Shown: positions 25,305 to 33,583, numbered from the stretch's first letter. The stretch: DNA of 37,021 nucleotides from DHVE2 group archaeon (GCA_015522955.1 WALG01000111.1:1-37021), one strand, 5' to 3'. Program-made: numbers and translations. Notes: generated by a model from the sequence alone, not told the origin.

Positions 25305-25784
25305 ATGAGCATAGTAAAACCATTTAAGGCATTAAAGCATCTTGCGAAGCATCCCCATACCGTGAGATATCCTTATCAGAATCATTTGGATATTGAGGGA
25401 GTTCCGCTTCCGACGGAGCGATACAGGGGCTTTCACTCTAATAATATTGAGACATGCATAGGGTGCCAGTTATGTGCCAAGGTATGCCCTGCCAATGCAA
25501 TCACGTACGTGAAAATTGAGAATGCAGGAAAGAAGGGGCTAAAATGGAGACCTGTGATAGACTATGGTCGATGCTGTTATTGCGGTTTCTGTACGGATAT
25601 ATGTCCCACAAAGTCGCTGATCTTAACACCCAGATATGAACTTATAAGCAAGAAGGTGGAAGATTACAAGTTTATACCTACAGTGCAGGTTCGAGAGCAC
25701 AAAGAGCATTATATCTCGCTCAATGAGGTGCTTTTCTCTCCCGAAGAATACAAACCTCCTAAGGAAACCCAAGAAAAAGAGTAA
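25305..25784 (+). CDS. mbsN: MBS/MBH-type complex subunit N (2x[4Fe-4S] ferredoxin-like, NuoI-like)
   Basis: The 159-residue protein has two classical cluster motifs: Cys51-54-57-61 and Cys90-93-96-100, each CxxCxxCxxxCP. It is the entry point for electrons from reduced ferredoxin, passing them to subunit J. The ATG at 25305 follows a perfect GAGGTGAT (25293-25300) that overlaps the end of mbsL. In-frame codons further upstream lie within mbsL. It is the last gene of the operon; a short T-run (25785-25790) follows the stop codon. Confidence 0.93.
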   Translation: MSIVKPFKALKHLAKHPHTVRYPYQNHLDIEGVPLPTERYRGFHSNNIETCIGCQLCAKVCPANAITYVKIENAGKKGLKWRPVIDYGRCCYCGFCTDICPTKSLILTPRYELISKKVEDYKFIPTVQVREHKEHYISLNEVLFSPEEYKPPKETQEKE

Positions 25785-25799
25785 TTTTTGAGGAAACTC

Positions 25800-25808
25800 T
25801 TTATATTC
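25800..25808 (+). promoter_or_regulatory. TATA box of the isopentenyl phosphate kinase gene
   Basis: TTTATATTC is centred about 25 nt before the ATG at 25828, consistent with a leaderless start. It separates the IPK transcript from the mbs operon. Confidence 0.5.
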
Positions 25809-25827
25809 TAATTTCTTTCTTGCTTTG

Positions 25828-26559
25828 ATGCATGTTCTTAAAATTGGCGGTGCTGCACTCACCGATAAGCACACGGGTAGAAGTTATGTGGAAGACGTGG
25901 CTGTAAGAGTTGCCAAAGAACTCAAACCTGAAAAACGTTATGTGATTGTGCATGGCGTGGGCTATGAGGGGCATCATCTTGCTAAGAAATACTCACTTCA
26001 TAAGGGATTACAAGATAATCAATGGCAATGGGCTCATGTTAGGGTTCGAGTTAAGGAGATTACACGGAGTATAGTGAACATTCTTGTCAAGCATGGGCAT
26101 CCTGCGGTGGAGGTATCCACGGCGGATATTCTCAAGACATGGAACGGCAGGATAGTGTATTTCAATCTTGAGACAATTCGGGAGTTTTTAGAGAAGGGGT
26201 TCATTCCCGTGATGCACTCTGATGGTGCCATAGATGAGAAATTAGGGCTTGTTGTGGTGTCTGGAGATACTATTGCCACAGATATCGCTCTGCGTCTTGG
26301 AGCAAAAAAACTCATCTACGGCACAGATGTGGATGGAGTGCTTGATTCTCAGGGCAACATTATTCCAAGACTGAGACGGGAGGATCTAGATAGTCTGGAT
26401 ATCTGGGAGATTGGAGATTTCTCAGGAGGGATGAAGAAGAAGATTGAAGAGTCCATGCGCACCCGAAACCTTATAATTCAGATAATAAATCTGCGTAAAG
26501 ACGGAATGCTTGCAAGAGCGCTTAACGGTGAGAGTGTGGGCACGATAATTGAGGGGTGA
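25828..26559 (+). CDS. ipk: Isopentenyl phosphate kinase
   Basis: IPK phosphorylates isopentenyl phosphate to isopentenyl diphosphate, the last step of the archaeal mevalonate route that feeds ether-lipid synthesis. The 243-residue amino-acid-kinase-fold protein has LKIGGAALTDK at the N-terminus, VSGDTIATD in the middle, and GTDVDGVLD plus FSGGMKKKI near the C-terminus. The catalytic His49 lies in HGVGYEGHH, which departs from the HGGGSFGH of most IPKs. Because this segment binds the phosphate, a shifted substrate within the family is possible. ATG at 25828 is preferred to the preceding TTG (25825). The next gene also looks like an isoprenoid enzyme. Confidence 0.85.
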   Translation: MHVLKIGGAALTDKHTGRSYVEDVAVRVAKELKPEKRYVIVHGVGYEGHHLAKKYSLHKGLQDNQWQWAHVRVRVKEITRSIVNILVKHGHPAVEVSTADILKTWNGRIVYFNLETIREFLEKGFIPVMHSDGAIDEKLGLVVVSGDTIATDIALRLGAKKLIYGTDVDGVLDSQGNIIPRLRREDLDSLDIWEIGDFSGGMKKKIEESMRTRNLIIQIINLRKDGMLARALNGESVGTIIEG

Positions 26560-26563
26560 TTAG

Positions 26564-27256
26564 GTGACGCTATGGGTTGATGTGGTTATAGGCATCTTGG
26601 AACTTCTTTACACGTTCTTCATTGTAATGGTTATGGACCGCGCAGTCAAGCGTGGATTTCCACAGGACATATCACGTAAGATTGTGCATATGTGGGCAGG
26701 AGGACTTGTGATATTCTGGTTTTTCTATACGACCTCCTGGGGATTGTATATATTTCTAATTACTCCTGCAATCTGGGTACTTTTATTGGTATACACAGCG
26801 CTTACCAAGAGTTCTGATGATCCTACAGTACGAAGTATGACGCGGACGGGTAACCCCAAAGAACTGTTGCTCGGAGTGTTGTTCTTTCCGCTGATGATAA
26901 TAATTATCACGCTAATTGGATATCGCACAATTGAGGGTGTTGTGGCCGTAGCCTCTGTGGGATTTGGAGATGGCATTGCACCCATTGTGGGCAAATATTA
27001 CGGGATACATAAGTATCGACTTCTGGGCAGAGAGAAGAGTTTAGAAGGTTCTCTGGGTGTGTATCTGGGCACCGTAGTCTCTTCACTTCTGCTATCACAG
27101 GCATTCTTTGGAATGTGGGATTCTATGCGCATATTTCTCGCTGCTCTCATAGCGGTAGTTCTAGAAGCCGTATCTCCAAGAGATGTGGACAATTTTATAG
27201 TTCCTCTGGGAGTATGGGCATTTTTTCACTATCTGCTGGGCATGAGCATGTTGTGA
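26564..27256 (+). CDS. Polyprenol (dolichol/phytol-type) kinase-like membrane protein
   Basis: The 230-residue, about seven-helix membrane protein resembles the SEC59/phytol kinase group of CTP-dependent prenol kinases. The signature is VGFGDGIAPIVGKYYG followed by GREKSLEGS, with a RKIVHMWAG segment near residue 40. Enzymes of this group phosphorylate isoprenoid alcohols for lipid-linked sugar carriers or salvage. Its position 4 nt after IPK supports an isoprenoid role. The CDP-archaeol synthase branch of the same superfamily is an alternative, but it is usually shorter. The GTG start follows GGGGTGAT with a short 3-nt spacer. Confidence 0.75.
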   Translation: MTLWVDVVIGILELLYTFFIVMVMDRAVKRGFPQDISRKIVHMWAGGLVIFWFFYTTSWGLYIFLITPAIWVLLLVYTALTKSSDDPTVRSMTRTGNPKELLLGVLFFPLMIIIITLIGYRTIEGVVAVASVGFGDGIAPIVGKYYGIHKYRLLGREKSLEGSLGVYLGTVVSSLLLSQAFFGMWDSMRIFLAALIAVVLEAVSPRDVDNFIVPLGVWAFFHYLLGMSML

Positions 27257-27588
27257 GCGAAAAAATAAAATTCATCACGGTCTATAGGATGGGTATGAGA
27301 CTCTACGATTTCAAAAGAGGACATAGAAAAACGCTTGAAGGAATTAAAGAGATTATGAAAGAACTGTTTGGCGAGGTGCGAGAAGAGCACGGGCATCTTG
27401 TCTCTTCGTATCTTGGGCTGGAACGCATAGAGGTCTGGCCTGAGGATAAGAGAATTGCTATAGATACAAAATCACGAAAGGTGGAAAGCGATGAAGCGCA
27501 GAAGACGCTGAGAGTATGGAACGAGTTTTTGTATCGTGTTACAGGCTATACAGCAAAGGAGAGAAAGAAGAAGATGACAAAGACATGA
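27253..27588 (+). CDS. Small protein of unknown function (possibly DUF5611)
   Basis: The 111-residue soluble protein starts with GTG in a GTGA overlap with the polyprenol-kinase-like gene. The open frame extends further upstream only inside that gene. It has an RLYDFKRG segment near the start, a mixed alpha/beta middle with LERIEVWPEDKRIAID, and a strongly basic end (KERKKKMTKT). It may belong to the small archaeal DUF5611 group, but this is from memory. No catalytic motif is visible; nucleic-acid binding is possible from the basic tail. Confidence 0.6.
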   Translation: MSEKIKFITVYRMGMRLYDFKRGHRKTLEGIKEIMKELFGEVREEHGHLVSSYLGLERIEVWPEDKRIAIDTKSRKVESDEAQKTLRVWNEFLYRVTGYTAKERKKKMTKT

Positions 27589-27592
27589 TGCT

Positions 27593-28030
27593 TTATTTAT
27601 GTATCTCCATAATCTCAGCATTCTGATATTCCAGAATTTTTTCAGGTGTGATTTTTAGCAATTTGTCTATTTTTCCACCTCCACCAATCACATAATCGTG
27701 GTTCATAACCCTCGAATCGATGATTGTGAGAAGAGAGATACCCACAGGAGGTACACCGCCAATCTCGTAGTTTGTAAGTTCTCTAACCTCCCGGGGAGTG
27801 GCAAATCTGCATTTGCCAAATCTTCGCTCTAATTTTTTAAAATCAAGTTTGGAACTTCCATCTAAAATTGCGAGGATGGGTTGTTTATCGCATACCAATA
27901 TCAGAGATTTTATTATCATGTTTTCAGAGGCTCCTGTTGCCTGTGTTGCCTGCTTTACAGTCTTCACAACCTTACCAGTATCAAGAATCTCTGCGTCCAG
28001 AGCCTTGGCTATATCTTCAAGAGCAGTCAT
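27593..28030 (-). CDS. YbaK/ProX-type aminoacyl-tRNA deacylase (Cys/Pro editing domain)
   Basis: The product is a stand-alone YbaK/ProX-like domain, which hydrolyses mischarged tRNA such as Cys-tRNA(Pro) or Ala-tRNA(Pro). Motifs are MIIKSLIL with the conserved lysine, the GGVPPVG loop, and the GGGGK turn near the C-terminus. From the ATG at 28030 it has 145 residues. An AT-rich TATA-like stretch (28055-28066, minus strand) lies about 30 nt upstream, suggesting a leaderless message. A longer reading from the TTG at 28084 (163 residues) adds a helix-like YGENIIKHLLNKH segment and cannot be excluded. It converges with the small unknown gene, 4 nt apart. Confidence 0.85.
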   Translation of the reverse strand: MTALEDIAKALDAEILDTGKVVKTVKQATQATGASENMIIKSLILVCDKQPILAILDGSSKLDFKKLERRFGKCRFATPREVRELTNYEIGGVPPVGISLLTIIDSRVMNHDYVIGGGGKIDKLLKITPEKILEYQNAEIMEIHK

Positions 28031-28252
28031 CCGATGCTTATTGAGTAAATGTTTAATAATATTTTCTCCATATTCTAAAGGCAAAAATTTAAGAGAACAA
28101 GTACATTATTGTTACTATGAAAGATAATCTGAGCAAGATTAGAATTACTCAGGATAAATTTTTCAATCCCAGCCCAATCTATACGTTGAAAATTGTCACT
28201 TTATTTGATGTGGAGAATGAAATGAGAGGTCTGGCTCAGTAAGGGATTAAAT

Positions 28253-29476
28253 ATGAGTTCTGCAAGAATTTCCAGATTAAAATTGATGATTCTCCTGACT
28301 CTGTTTCTGACCACGGTCACCGGATACATTGCCAGAATGAGCATCTCTGTGGCTCTAAAATTCATAGCGATGGATTACGGATGGAACATTTCGCAGATTG
28401 GAAATCTTGGAGGCCTGCTCCTTGGAATTTTCTTGGTTGGCTATGGGATATCTAACATATTTTTGAGTCCTTTTATAGACAGGTTTGGAGCAAGGAATGT
28501 GCTGTTAATATCTATGATCTCCTGGTCTCTGACCCTTTTCTTAGCAGGTGCAGCGGGATATATTTATTCTATATTGTTTTTATCTCGATTTTTGCTGGGA
28601 CTGACCCAAGGAGTGCTCTTTCCCTCTGCAAACAAGGTCACTGCCTACTGGTTCACAGAGAGAGAAGGTGCCAGAGCAAGTTCTGTGTTTTTAAGCAGTG
28701 CTACCGTGGGCAACATGCTCACTCCACTGCTCCTCACTCCCCTGATTATAAGCATCTCATGGAGTTTTGCATTTTATTTTGCCGGGGCTTTGGGGCTTGC
28801 TCTGGTGCCCATGGTAGCAGTATTTATCAAGACTCCAGTTAAGGAAGAGCGTGCTAAAAAACTCGAGATTTGGCATTTATTTAAGAGCCTGCTCACAAAC
28901 AGAAACTTTGTAGGTGTGCTAGCAGGTTATATCTCAGGAGCAATTATATGGTGGGGCATAGGGCTCTGGCTTCCCACCTATCTAATGGATGCTCTAGGAG
29001 TATCCGCCAATCACCTATCTTATGCCGCGACCATCCCGTATCTGGGCGGACTTGTGGGACTGTTTCTGGCCTCTTGGATAAGTGATGTTACTGGAAAGCG
29101 AAAGAGCGTGGTGGTAATAAGTTTTTCTCTCAGTGCTGTATTTTTCATACTTCTAGCACTAATAGGAACCACTTCATGGATTCTGGCAGATGTGCTGTGC
29201 TTTATGATATTCTTCACCACTGATATGATGACTCCTGTATTTTTTGCAATGCTGCAGATCAGAGTGCCAAGGGAAATGGTAGGGTCTGCCACGGGTCTTA
29301 TGAATGGGATGGGAAACGGGTTTGGAGTGGTCGGACCCGTGCTGATAGGTGCTATATACGGAGCCACAGGTTCTTATTCTCTGGGTATGTTGTCCATGGG
29401 CATTATAGCCATTGTGGGAGTGTTGCTGTTCTACATTATATTCAGAGAAGAGGATAAGACACTTGTGAATGCATAA
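28253..29476 (+). CDS. Major facilitator superfamily transporter
   Basis: The 407-residue protein has about 12 membrane helices and the MFS motif A form DRFGARNVL between helices 2 and 3. A related SDVTGKRKS lies in the second half, and a basic cytoplasmic loop (KTPVKEERAKKLE) separates the halves. The N-terminal ARMSISVAL stretch resembles the anion:cation symporter branch that moves organic anions. The substrate cannot be assigned. No Shine-Dalgarno is obvious; a TTTATTT element about 50 nt upstream may be the TATA box. Confidence 0.85.
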   Translation: MSSARISRLKLMILLTLFLTTVTGYIARMSISVALKFIAMDYGWNISQIGNLGGLLLGIFLVGYGISNIFLSPFIDRFGARNVLLISMISWSLTLFLAGAAGYIYSILFLSRFLLGLTQGVLFPSANKVTAYWFTEREGARASSVFLSSATVGNMLTPLLLTPLIISISWSFAFYFAGALGLALVPMVAVFIKTPVKEERAKKLEIWHLFKSLLTNRNFVGVLAGYISGAIIWWGIGLWLPTYLMDALGVSANHLSYAATIPYLGGLVGLFLASWISDVTGKRKSVVVISFSLSAVFFILLALIGTTSWILADVLCFMIFFTTDMMTPVFFAMLQIRVPREMVGSATGLMNGMGNGFGVVGPVLIGAIYGATGSYSLGMLSMGIIAIVGVLLFYIIFREEDKTLVNA

Positions 29477-29490
29477 ACTCACCTAAACCC

Positions 29491-29497
29491 TTATATG
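29491..29497 (+). promoter_or_regulatory. TATA box of the HAD hydrolase gene
   Basis: TTATATG is centred 27 nt before the ATG at 29521. That selects 29521 over the out-of-frame ATG at 29517 and suggests a leaderless transcript. Confidence 0.5.
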
Positions 29498-29520
29498 CAG
29501 CCTCCGGGTTATCTGTATGG

Positions 29521-30189
29521 ATGGATAGAGTAATCAGTTTTGATTGTTATGGTACGATAATTGACTGGGAAACAGGGATAGTACAAGCATTGAGCGAGAT
29601 ATTTGCAAAGAGGGGAATCAGAGTGCAGAGAGAAGAGATGCTGAAACACTATGCTCAGGTAGAGGCAATGCTGGAAAAAGAGTATTGTTGCTACAAGGAT
29701 ATCTTGAGAAATTTGGTTGCTGAGATAGCACGAAGATATGGAATATACGTGACGGATAAGGAGAAAAACGTGCTTGTGGATAGTTTGCCTTCCTGGCCTG
29801 CCTTTTCAGATTCTAGAGACGCATTGCTCAAAATAAAAGAGAAGAATAAAATTGCCATAATCTCGAATATTGATAATGATCTTATTGTGAGGACGATAGA
29901 GAATCTTAGTGTAGAGTTCGATTTTGTGATAACTGCAGAGATGGTAAAAGCATACAAGCCTTCAGTGAAAGTATTCGAATATGCTTATAAGGTATTTGGC
30001 GTGCCAAAATCAAAATGGATTCATGCGGCACAGAGCGTATATCATGATATATTGCCAGCCAAAAAGTATGGAATTAAGGTTGTATGGATAAGAAGGCGTG
30101 GCTATGGTGCTACACTGCCTGTTGAGGGCAGTGCTGATCTGGTGTTTGAAAATCTGGAAGAACTATCCGAGTATTTAAGCGAGAAATGA
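29521..30189 (+). CDS. HAD-family hydrolase, 2-haloacid dehalogenase type II-like
   Basis: The 222-residue protein is a haloacid dehalogenase superfamily hydrolase. Motif I is FDCYGTIID with the nucleophile Asp8 and a tyrosine two residues on, as in the L-2-haloacid dehalogenase branch; phosphatases usually have Asp there. Motif II is IISNIDN, the motif III lysine lies in KAYKPS, and motif IV HAAQSVYHDILPAK carries the final Asp. A helical cap (about 16-90) is inserted after motif I. The true substrate could be a phosphate ester or a small organic acid; a dehalogenase role is only the family label. It is transcribed alone. Confidence 0.85.
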   Translation: MDRVISFDCYGTIIDWETGIVQALSEIFAKRGIRVQREEMLKHYAQVEAMLEKEYCCYKDILRNLVAEIARRYGIYVTDKEKNVLVDSLPSWPAFSDSRDALLKIKEKNKIAIISNIDNDLIVRTIENLSVEFDFVITAEMVKAYKPSVKVFEYAYKVFGVPKSKWIHAAQSVYHDILPAKKYGIKVVWIRRRGYGATLPVEGSADLVFENLEELSEYLSEK

Positions 30190-30508
30190 TGCATGAAATC
30201 TGCATTGAAAATACGTGCAAAACTTATTCTCCATGATTTTTCGAGACGTTATAACTCAAAAAATAGATCTGAGTAGCCAAATAGTGAGAACATAGATGGA
30301 GTATATGGACACCTTAATAAAGGGTGATTAGGCGGTGTTAAATGATATAAAATATGGTAAAGATTACGGGCTGATGAAACTCCTGAGGATTCAATTTAAT
30401 TTTTGAAGTTTCTTGAGTGGTTGGCAATCTACCTGACAATTATAGAATTTTTGCAAAATGGTGAGTATAAACACGAGGTATAAAATAGTATGAATGTTAT
30501 AGAATAGC
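30190..30508. other. 319-bp intergenic region without a recognisable gene
   Basis: The region is AT-rich and rich in stop codons. A 25-codon open stretch (about 30402-30482, plus strand) reads like a hydrophobic helix ending in NGEYKHEV. It has no start and may be a gene tail or chance. The right end carries the promoter of the next gene. No repeat or RNA gene is seen. Confidence 0.5.
30479..30487 (+). promoter_or_regulatory. TATA box of the CBM9-like surface protein gene
   Basis: TATAAAATA is a near-consensus TATA box centred 26 nt before the ATG at 30509. No Shine-Dalgarno precedes that codon, so a leaderless transcript is expected. Confidence 0.6.
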
Positions 30509-33001
30509 ATGGAGGGAACTAAGAGTAAGTTGATTGTTCCCATCTTGGTTATGGTGATGCTAATTTTTTCATCACTAATAACTCTGGGAGGAGGAGCAAA
30601 TGGTAACGAAATAAAGAATTCGGCTATGGCAGATTATAGGCAGATACTTTTCATCTATGATAATACCACGCTTGCTGGAGAGTGGATGGATTATCTGGAT
30701 GGTTTGGGCTATCATATGGTAAATTTTCTGCCATACAATATGACCAGAAATGTAGAGTATGAGGATTATGCGCTCATCATAATTGGTACCGATTCCCACG
30801 CGGTGAATCCTGTGGACCTGAAGATTATGCTAAGGTCTCATATACCTATCTTGGGTGCGGGATATGGGGGTATATATGCCTATGCAAGTATGGGATACCC
30901 TGCTAACTATGCCATCTATTCAACCAATCAACTGGTGGTGAAGAAAAACCTGTCTGTTTACAATACACCCCATCAAATAGCAGGGGTGCCTGGCACTTTA
31001 ACATTATTCGATAACTCTGCATCTCGCATGTATCTGGGAAGAAAATCAAGTTTGAATGATAATCAGTCACTGTGCATGGGATTTTACTATAACAATCTTG
31101 ATTATGCACCAATAATTCAGATTAAAAATTTTGTGCTATTCGGATATACACAGAGTCCTGCACATCTCACCAGTGATGGAGACAATCTCCTGAGCAATCT
31201 TATTCATTATACATACTATTATTATGCCATGAATGTACCCATTACCAAGGCTCAATACAAGATTACCACTGATGGAACACCCTACATATCCGAATGGTAT
31301 CCATCCATGAAAGTACCAGTGGAGCATTACAGTTATGTGTCGATGGTTGAAGATCCAGATTATCTCTATATCTGGATACATATGACCAATTCAACATACT
31401 CCAACGATTTTGTGGATGTATGGTTCGAAAGAGATAACAACAGAACGGTGGGGATAGACACCTCTGTGTTCTATATCGTCTTTGAAGAATATTATGGCCT
31501 ATCTTACAGGGAGGCAAATGGTTATAATTCCTGGAGTTCGTTTAAGAGATTTGACGGTATTAATTTTGCAGGTAATGCAACCTACACGTCGTCGCATATG
31601 GATGCTGAGATTCGCGTATCCAAGCACTATCTGGGAATAGCCCGTGGAAGTAACAATATTATGGGGTTTGGAGTAATGTACCAGTTAAACGGAGTTATAG
31701 GGGCCTATCCCAACACATTCTCCTGGCAAGATGCGCAAACAGCCATTACCACTTACTCAGAGTATAACTGGAATGGAGAACTCAATTATCTAAACTCAAA
31801 GAGATGGGCATCTATAAATGTAGATGGGCTCTATAATGGTGATGAATGGCTTGGTGCGAGTCATTATCCACTTAAAATGTATGAGGATGGAAATCCATAC
31901 CAGATTAATGTATGTCATGACAGCAACAATCTGTATATTGGTGGATACATACCTAATGCAACAGGCTCTTATTCAAGTATATACCTATACTTTGACACCA
32001 ACGGTGATGGCGGTGCTGCACCTCACACTGATGATTTTGAAATATGGGGTGGCAAAAGCTCATCGGGTACCTTTACTGTCTCAGAGCATTACGGAACAGG
32101 CACTGGATGGGGGACTGTGCAAACTCTCACAAATGCGGATATGAAATTCAAAATGAGAGCAACCTCAGTGCATTTTGAACTGAGAATATCTTTTTCAAAA
32201 CTTGGAATAACTCCGGACAGTTATAAAGAGATAAGAATGCAGATAGCCCTGAATATAGCAGGTGCTGTGAATAGAATACCCAGAGATGCACAGCATACGG
32301 TTCCAGATACCTGGAATCTGGTACTGTATTCACAGGCTCTCTGGGACACGGATCAGATGACCATGGATGCTCGAGAGGGGTACTCTGTAAATGTTGATGG
32401 AGATCTTTACGAATGGAGCGATTCATCGTTCTTCTACAAAGCACCCACACCCATGGGAAAACACATAACCGTGCTCGTGAAGCATGATGCAGAGCATTTG
32501 ATAATTGGATTACGCTACATAAAGCCCAATGATGCAGGAAACACTAATCTTCAACTGGGCTTTGATGTGGGTCATAATGGAGGATCTCCAGAAACCAGAG
32601 ATTTTGTGATTATGATCTATCATCAGGGAAGCGCAAGAGAGTTTCAAGGAGATCCGAGCACTGGATGGTGGAGCGAGGTTGCACCCTCTGGATGGAACTA
32701 CGCTATGGACAATTCATCCACCACAGGATGGACCGTGGAGATTGCTATAGAGTACAGCAAACTTGGTATCACATCCGAAATGCCGTTACAGATTGGATTT
32801 ATATTATACATGTATGAGGATAGTGTTGGCTATTCTCTCTTTCCTGTGGGCGGTATGTTTGGAGATTTGAGCACATGGAATACCATAACCTCCTCGGATA
32901 ACTGGGGAGAAGAGGTCATTCCTGAGTTTGGAACATTGGGAGTCATAATACTTGGCACTGTTGTCGCAGCCATGGTTATTATGAAAAGAAGAAAAACATA
33001 G
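30509..33001 (+). CDS. Secreted surface protein: GATase1/ThuA-like domain, three CBM9-like repeats, PEF-CTERM-like tail
   Basis: The 830-residue protein has a signal peptide (about 8-30). A Rossmann-like domain (about 44-245) resembles ThuA or class-I glutamine amidotransferase folds; its turn reads LGAGYGG with no cysteine, so it is probably non-catalytic. Three tandem beta-rich repeats similar to CBM9-type carbohydrate-binding domains begin near residues 250, 433 and 625. Each opens with a DG...EW motif (DGTPYISEW, DGLYNGDEW, DGDLYEW). The C-terminus has the sorting-signal layout Pro805-Glu-Phe, a hydrophobic helix and the basic cluster KRRK, as in archaeal PEF-CTERM proteins handled by archaeosortases. 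It probably binds glycans at the cell surface. It stands alone, between a HAD gene and tRNA-Leu. Confidence 0.75.
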   Translation: MEGTKSKLIVPILVMVMLIFSSLITLGGGANGNEIKNSAMADYRQILFIYDNTTLAGEWMDYLDGLGYHMVNFLPYNMTRNVEYEDYALIIIGTDSHAVNPVDLKIMLRSHIPILGAGYGGIYAYASMGYPANYAIYSTNQLVVKKNLSVYNTPHQIAGVPGTLTLFDNSASRMYLGRKSSLNDNQSLCMGFYYNNLDYAPIIQIKNFVLFGYTQSPAHLTSDGDNLLSNLIHYTYYYYAMNVPITKAQYKITTDGTPYISEWYPSMKVPVEHYSYVSMVEDPDYLYIWIHMTNSTYSNDFVDVWFERDNNRTVGIDTSVFYIVFEEYYGLSYREANGYNSWSSFKRFDGINFAGNATYTSSHMDAEIRVSKHYLGIARGSNNIMGFGVMYQLNGVIGAYPNTFSWQDAQTAITTYSEYNWNGELNYLNSKRWASINVDGLYNGDEWLGASHYPLKMYEDGNPYQINVCHDSNNLYIGGYIPNATGSYSSIYLYFDTNGDGGAAPHTDDFEIWGGKSSSGTFTVSEHYGTGTGWGTVQTLTNADMKFKMRATSVHFELRISFSKLGITPDSYKEIRMQIALNIAGAVNRIPRDAQHTVPDTWNLVLYSQALWDTDQMTMDAREGYSVNVDGDLYEWSDSSFFYKAPTPMGKHITVLVKHDAEHLIIGLRYIKPNDAGNTNLQLGFDVGHNGGSPETRDFVIMIYHQGSAREFQGDPSTGWWSEVAPSGWNYAMDNSSTTGWTVEIAIEYSKLGITSEMPLQIGFILYMYEDSVGYSLFPVGGMFGDLSTWNTITSSDNWGEEVIPEFGTLGVIILGTVVAAMVIMKRRKT

Positions 33002-33060
33002 TTCTCTCTTCCAATTTTTATGCGCTTATTGAGTATGCTAATTTTAAAGAGAGCAAAAAG

Positions 33061-33069
33061 ATTATAATT
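33061..33069 (+). promoter_or_regulatory. TATA box of tRNA-Leu
   Basis: ATTATAATT is centred about 26 nt before the tRNA 5' end at 33091, as expected for an archaeal tRNA promoter. Confidence 0.45.
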
Positions 33070-33090
33070 CACAAGGCAATGCGGATAAGA

Positions 33091-33175
33091 GCAGGGGTTA
33101 CCGAGCCAGGTCAAAGGTGCGGGATTTAGGGTCCCGTCCCGTAGGGGTTCGAGGGTTCGAATCCCTCCCCCTGCA
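33091..33175 (+). tRNA. tRNA-Leu (UAG)
   Basis: The 85-nt gene has the acceptor stem GCAGGGG/CCCCTGC, A at position 73, and anticodon stem CGGGA/TCCCG with loop TTTAGGG. The anticodon TAG at 33127-33129 reads CUN leucine codons. The T-arm is GAGGG/CCCTC around TTCGAAT. The long variable arm confirms a class II tRNA. There is no intron and CCA is not encoded. Confidence 0.95.
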
Positions 33176-33271
33176 TCCCCTTAAGTATACGGGCAAAATA
33201 ACTACTACCCACAGCGCTACGGAATGATTATGTACTGATTTTCATTTACACTTTAATTTTAACCCGACTAA

Positions 33272-33454
33272 AATTTAACTTCGCTTCATGCCTCTCCAGA
33301 AAAGGTAGAGCGCGGATTGAGGTCTTTCATAGAGAAATACTCACCCGAAACCGCAGTAATTGTTTCCTATATGGGAGAGGGAGGAGAGAGAAAGATAAAT
33401 AATACAGATGTGGTGTTTGAGAATTTGATGGAACTCTGGTATTTATTAGCATAG
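33272..33454 (+). pseudogene. 3' remnant of a protein-coding gene (perhaps a DUF4143-type ATPase)
   Basis: A coding-like frame of about 60 codons runs from just after a TAA (33269-33271) to a TAG (33452-33454) with no start codon near its beginning. It reads EKVERGLRSFIEKYSP, then ETAVIVSYMGEGGERKI and VVFENLMELWYLLA. The pattern (GLR.FI.KY.P..A.IV, then a hydrophobic strand and ...W.LL) resembles the C-terminal end of archaeal AAA ATPases with a DUF4143 nuclease-like domain. This is a tentative match. The rest of the gene is missing, so this is probably a deletion remnant next to tRNA-Leu. The remaining parts of 33176-33605 show nothing else but the dph5 promoter. Confidence 0.45.
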
Positions 33455-33575
33455 ATTGCCTTTGCTACACTATTTAACTTTTTTAGTAGCCTTAAAAATC
33501 GTTATTCTTGCCTGATTCTATAAATGTGTTTGCATTTACCACGCATCGGAGGTTCAATATCTTCTTAGAGAGAAA

Positions 33576-33583
33576 TTTAAATA
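33576..33583 (+). promoter_or_regulatory. TATA box of dph5
   Basis: TTTAAATA is centred 26 nt before the ATG at 33606, which has no Shine-Dalgarno; a leaderless message is likely. Confidence 0.55.

Noticed and set aside
16496..25784. A [NiFe] hydrogenase (MBH) operon
   Set aside because: Gene content fits MBH at first sight, but both CxxC metal motifs of the large subunit are incomplete and there are two MrpD-like subunits; an MBS/MBX type is preferred.
31824..32144. A 106-codon plus-strand frame inside the CBM9-like gene
   Set aside because: It is an out-of-frame shadow; the main frame has repeat structure and motifs.
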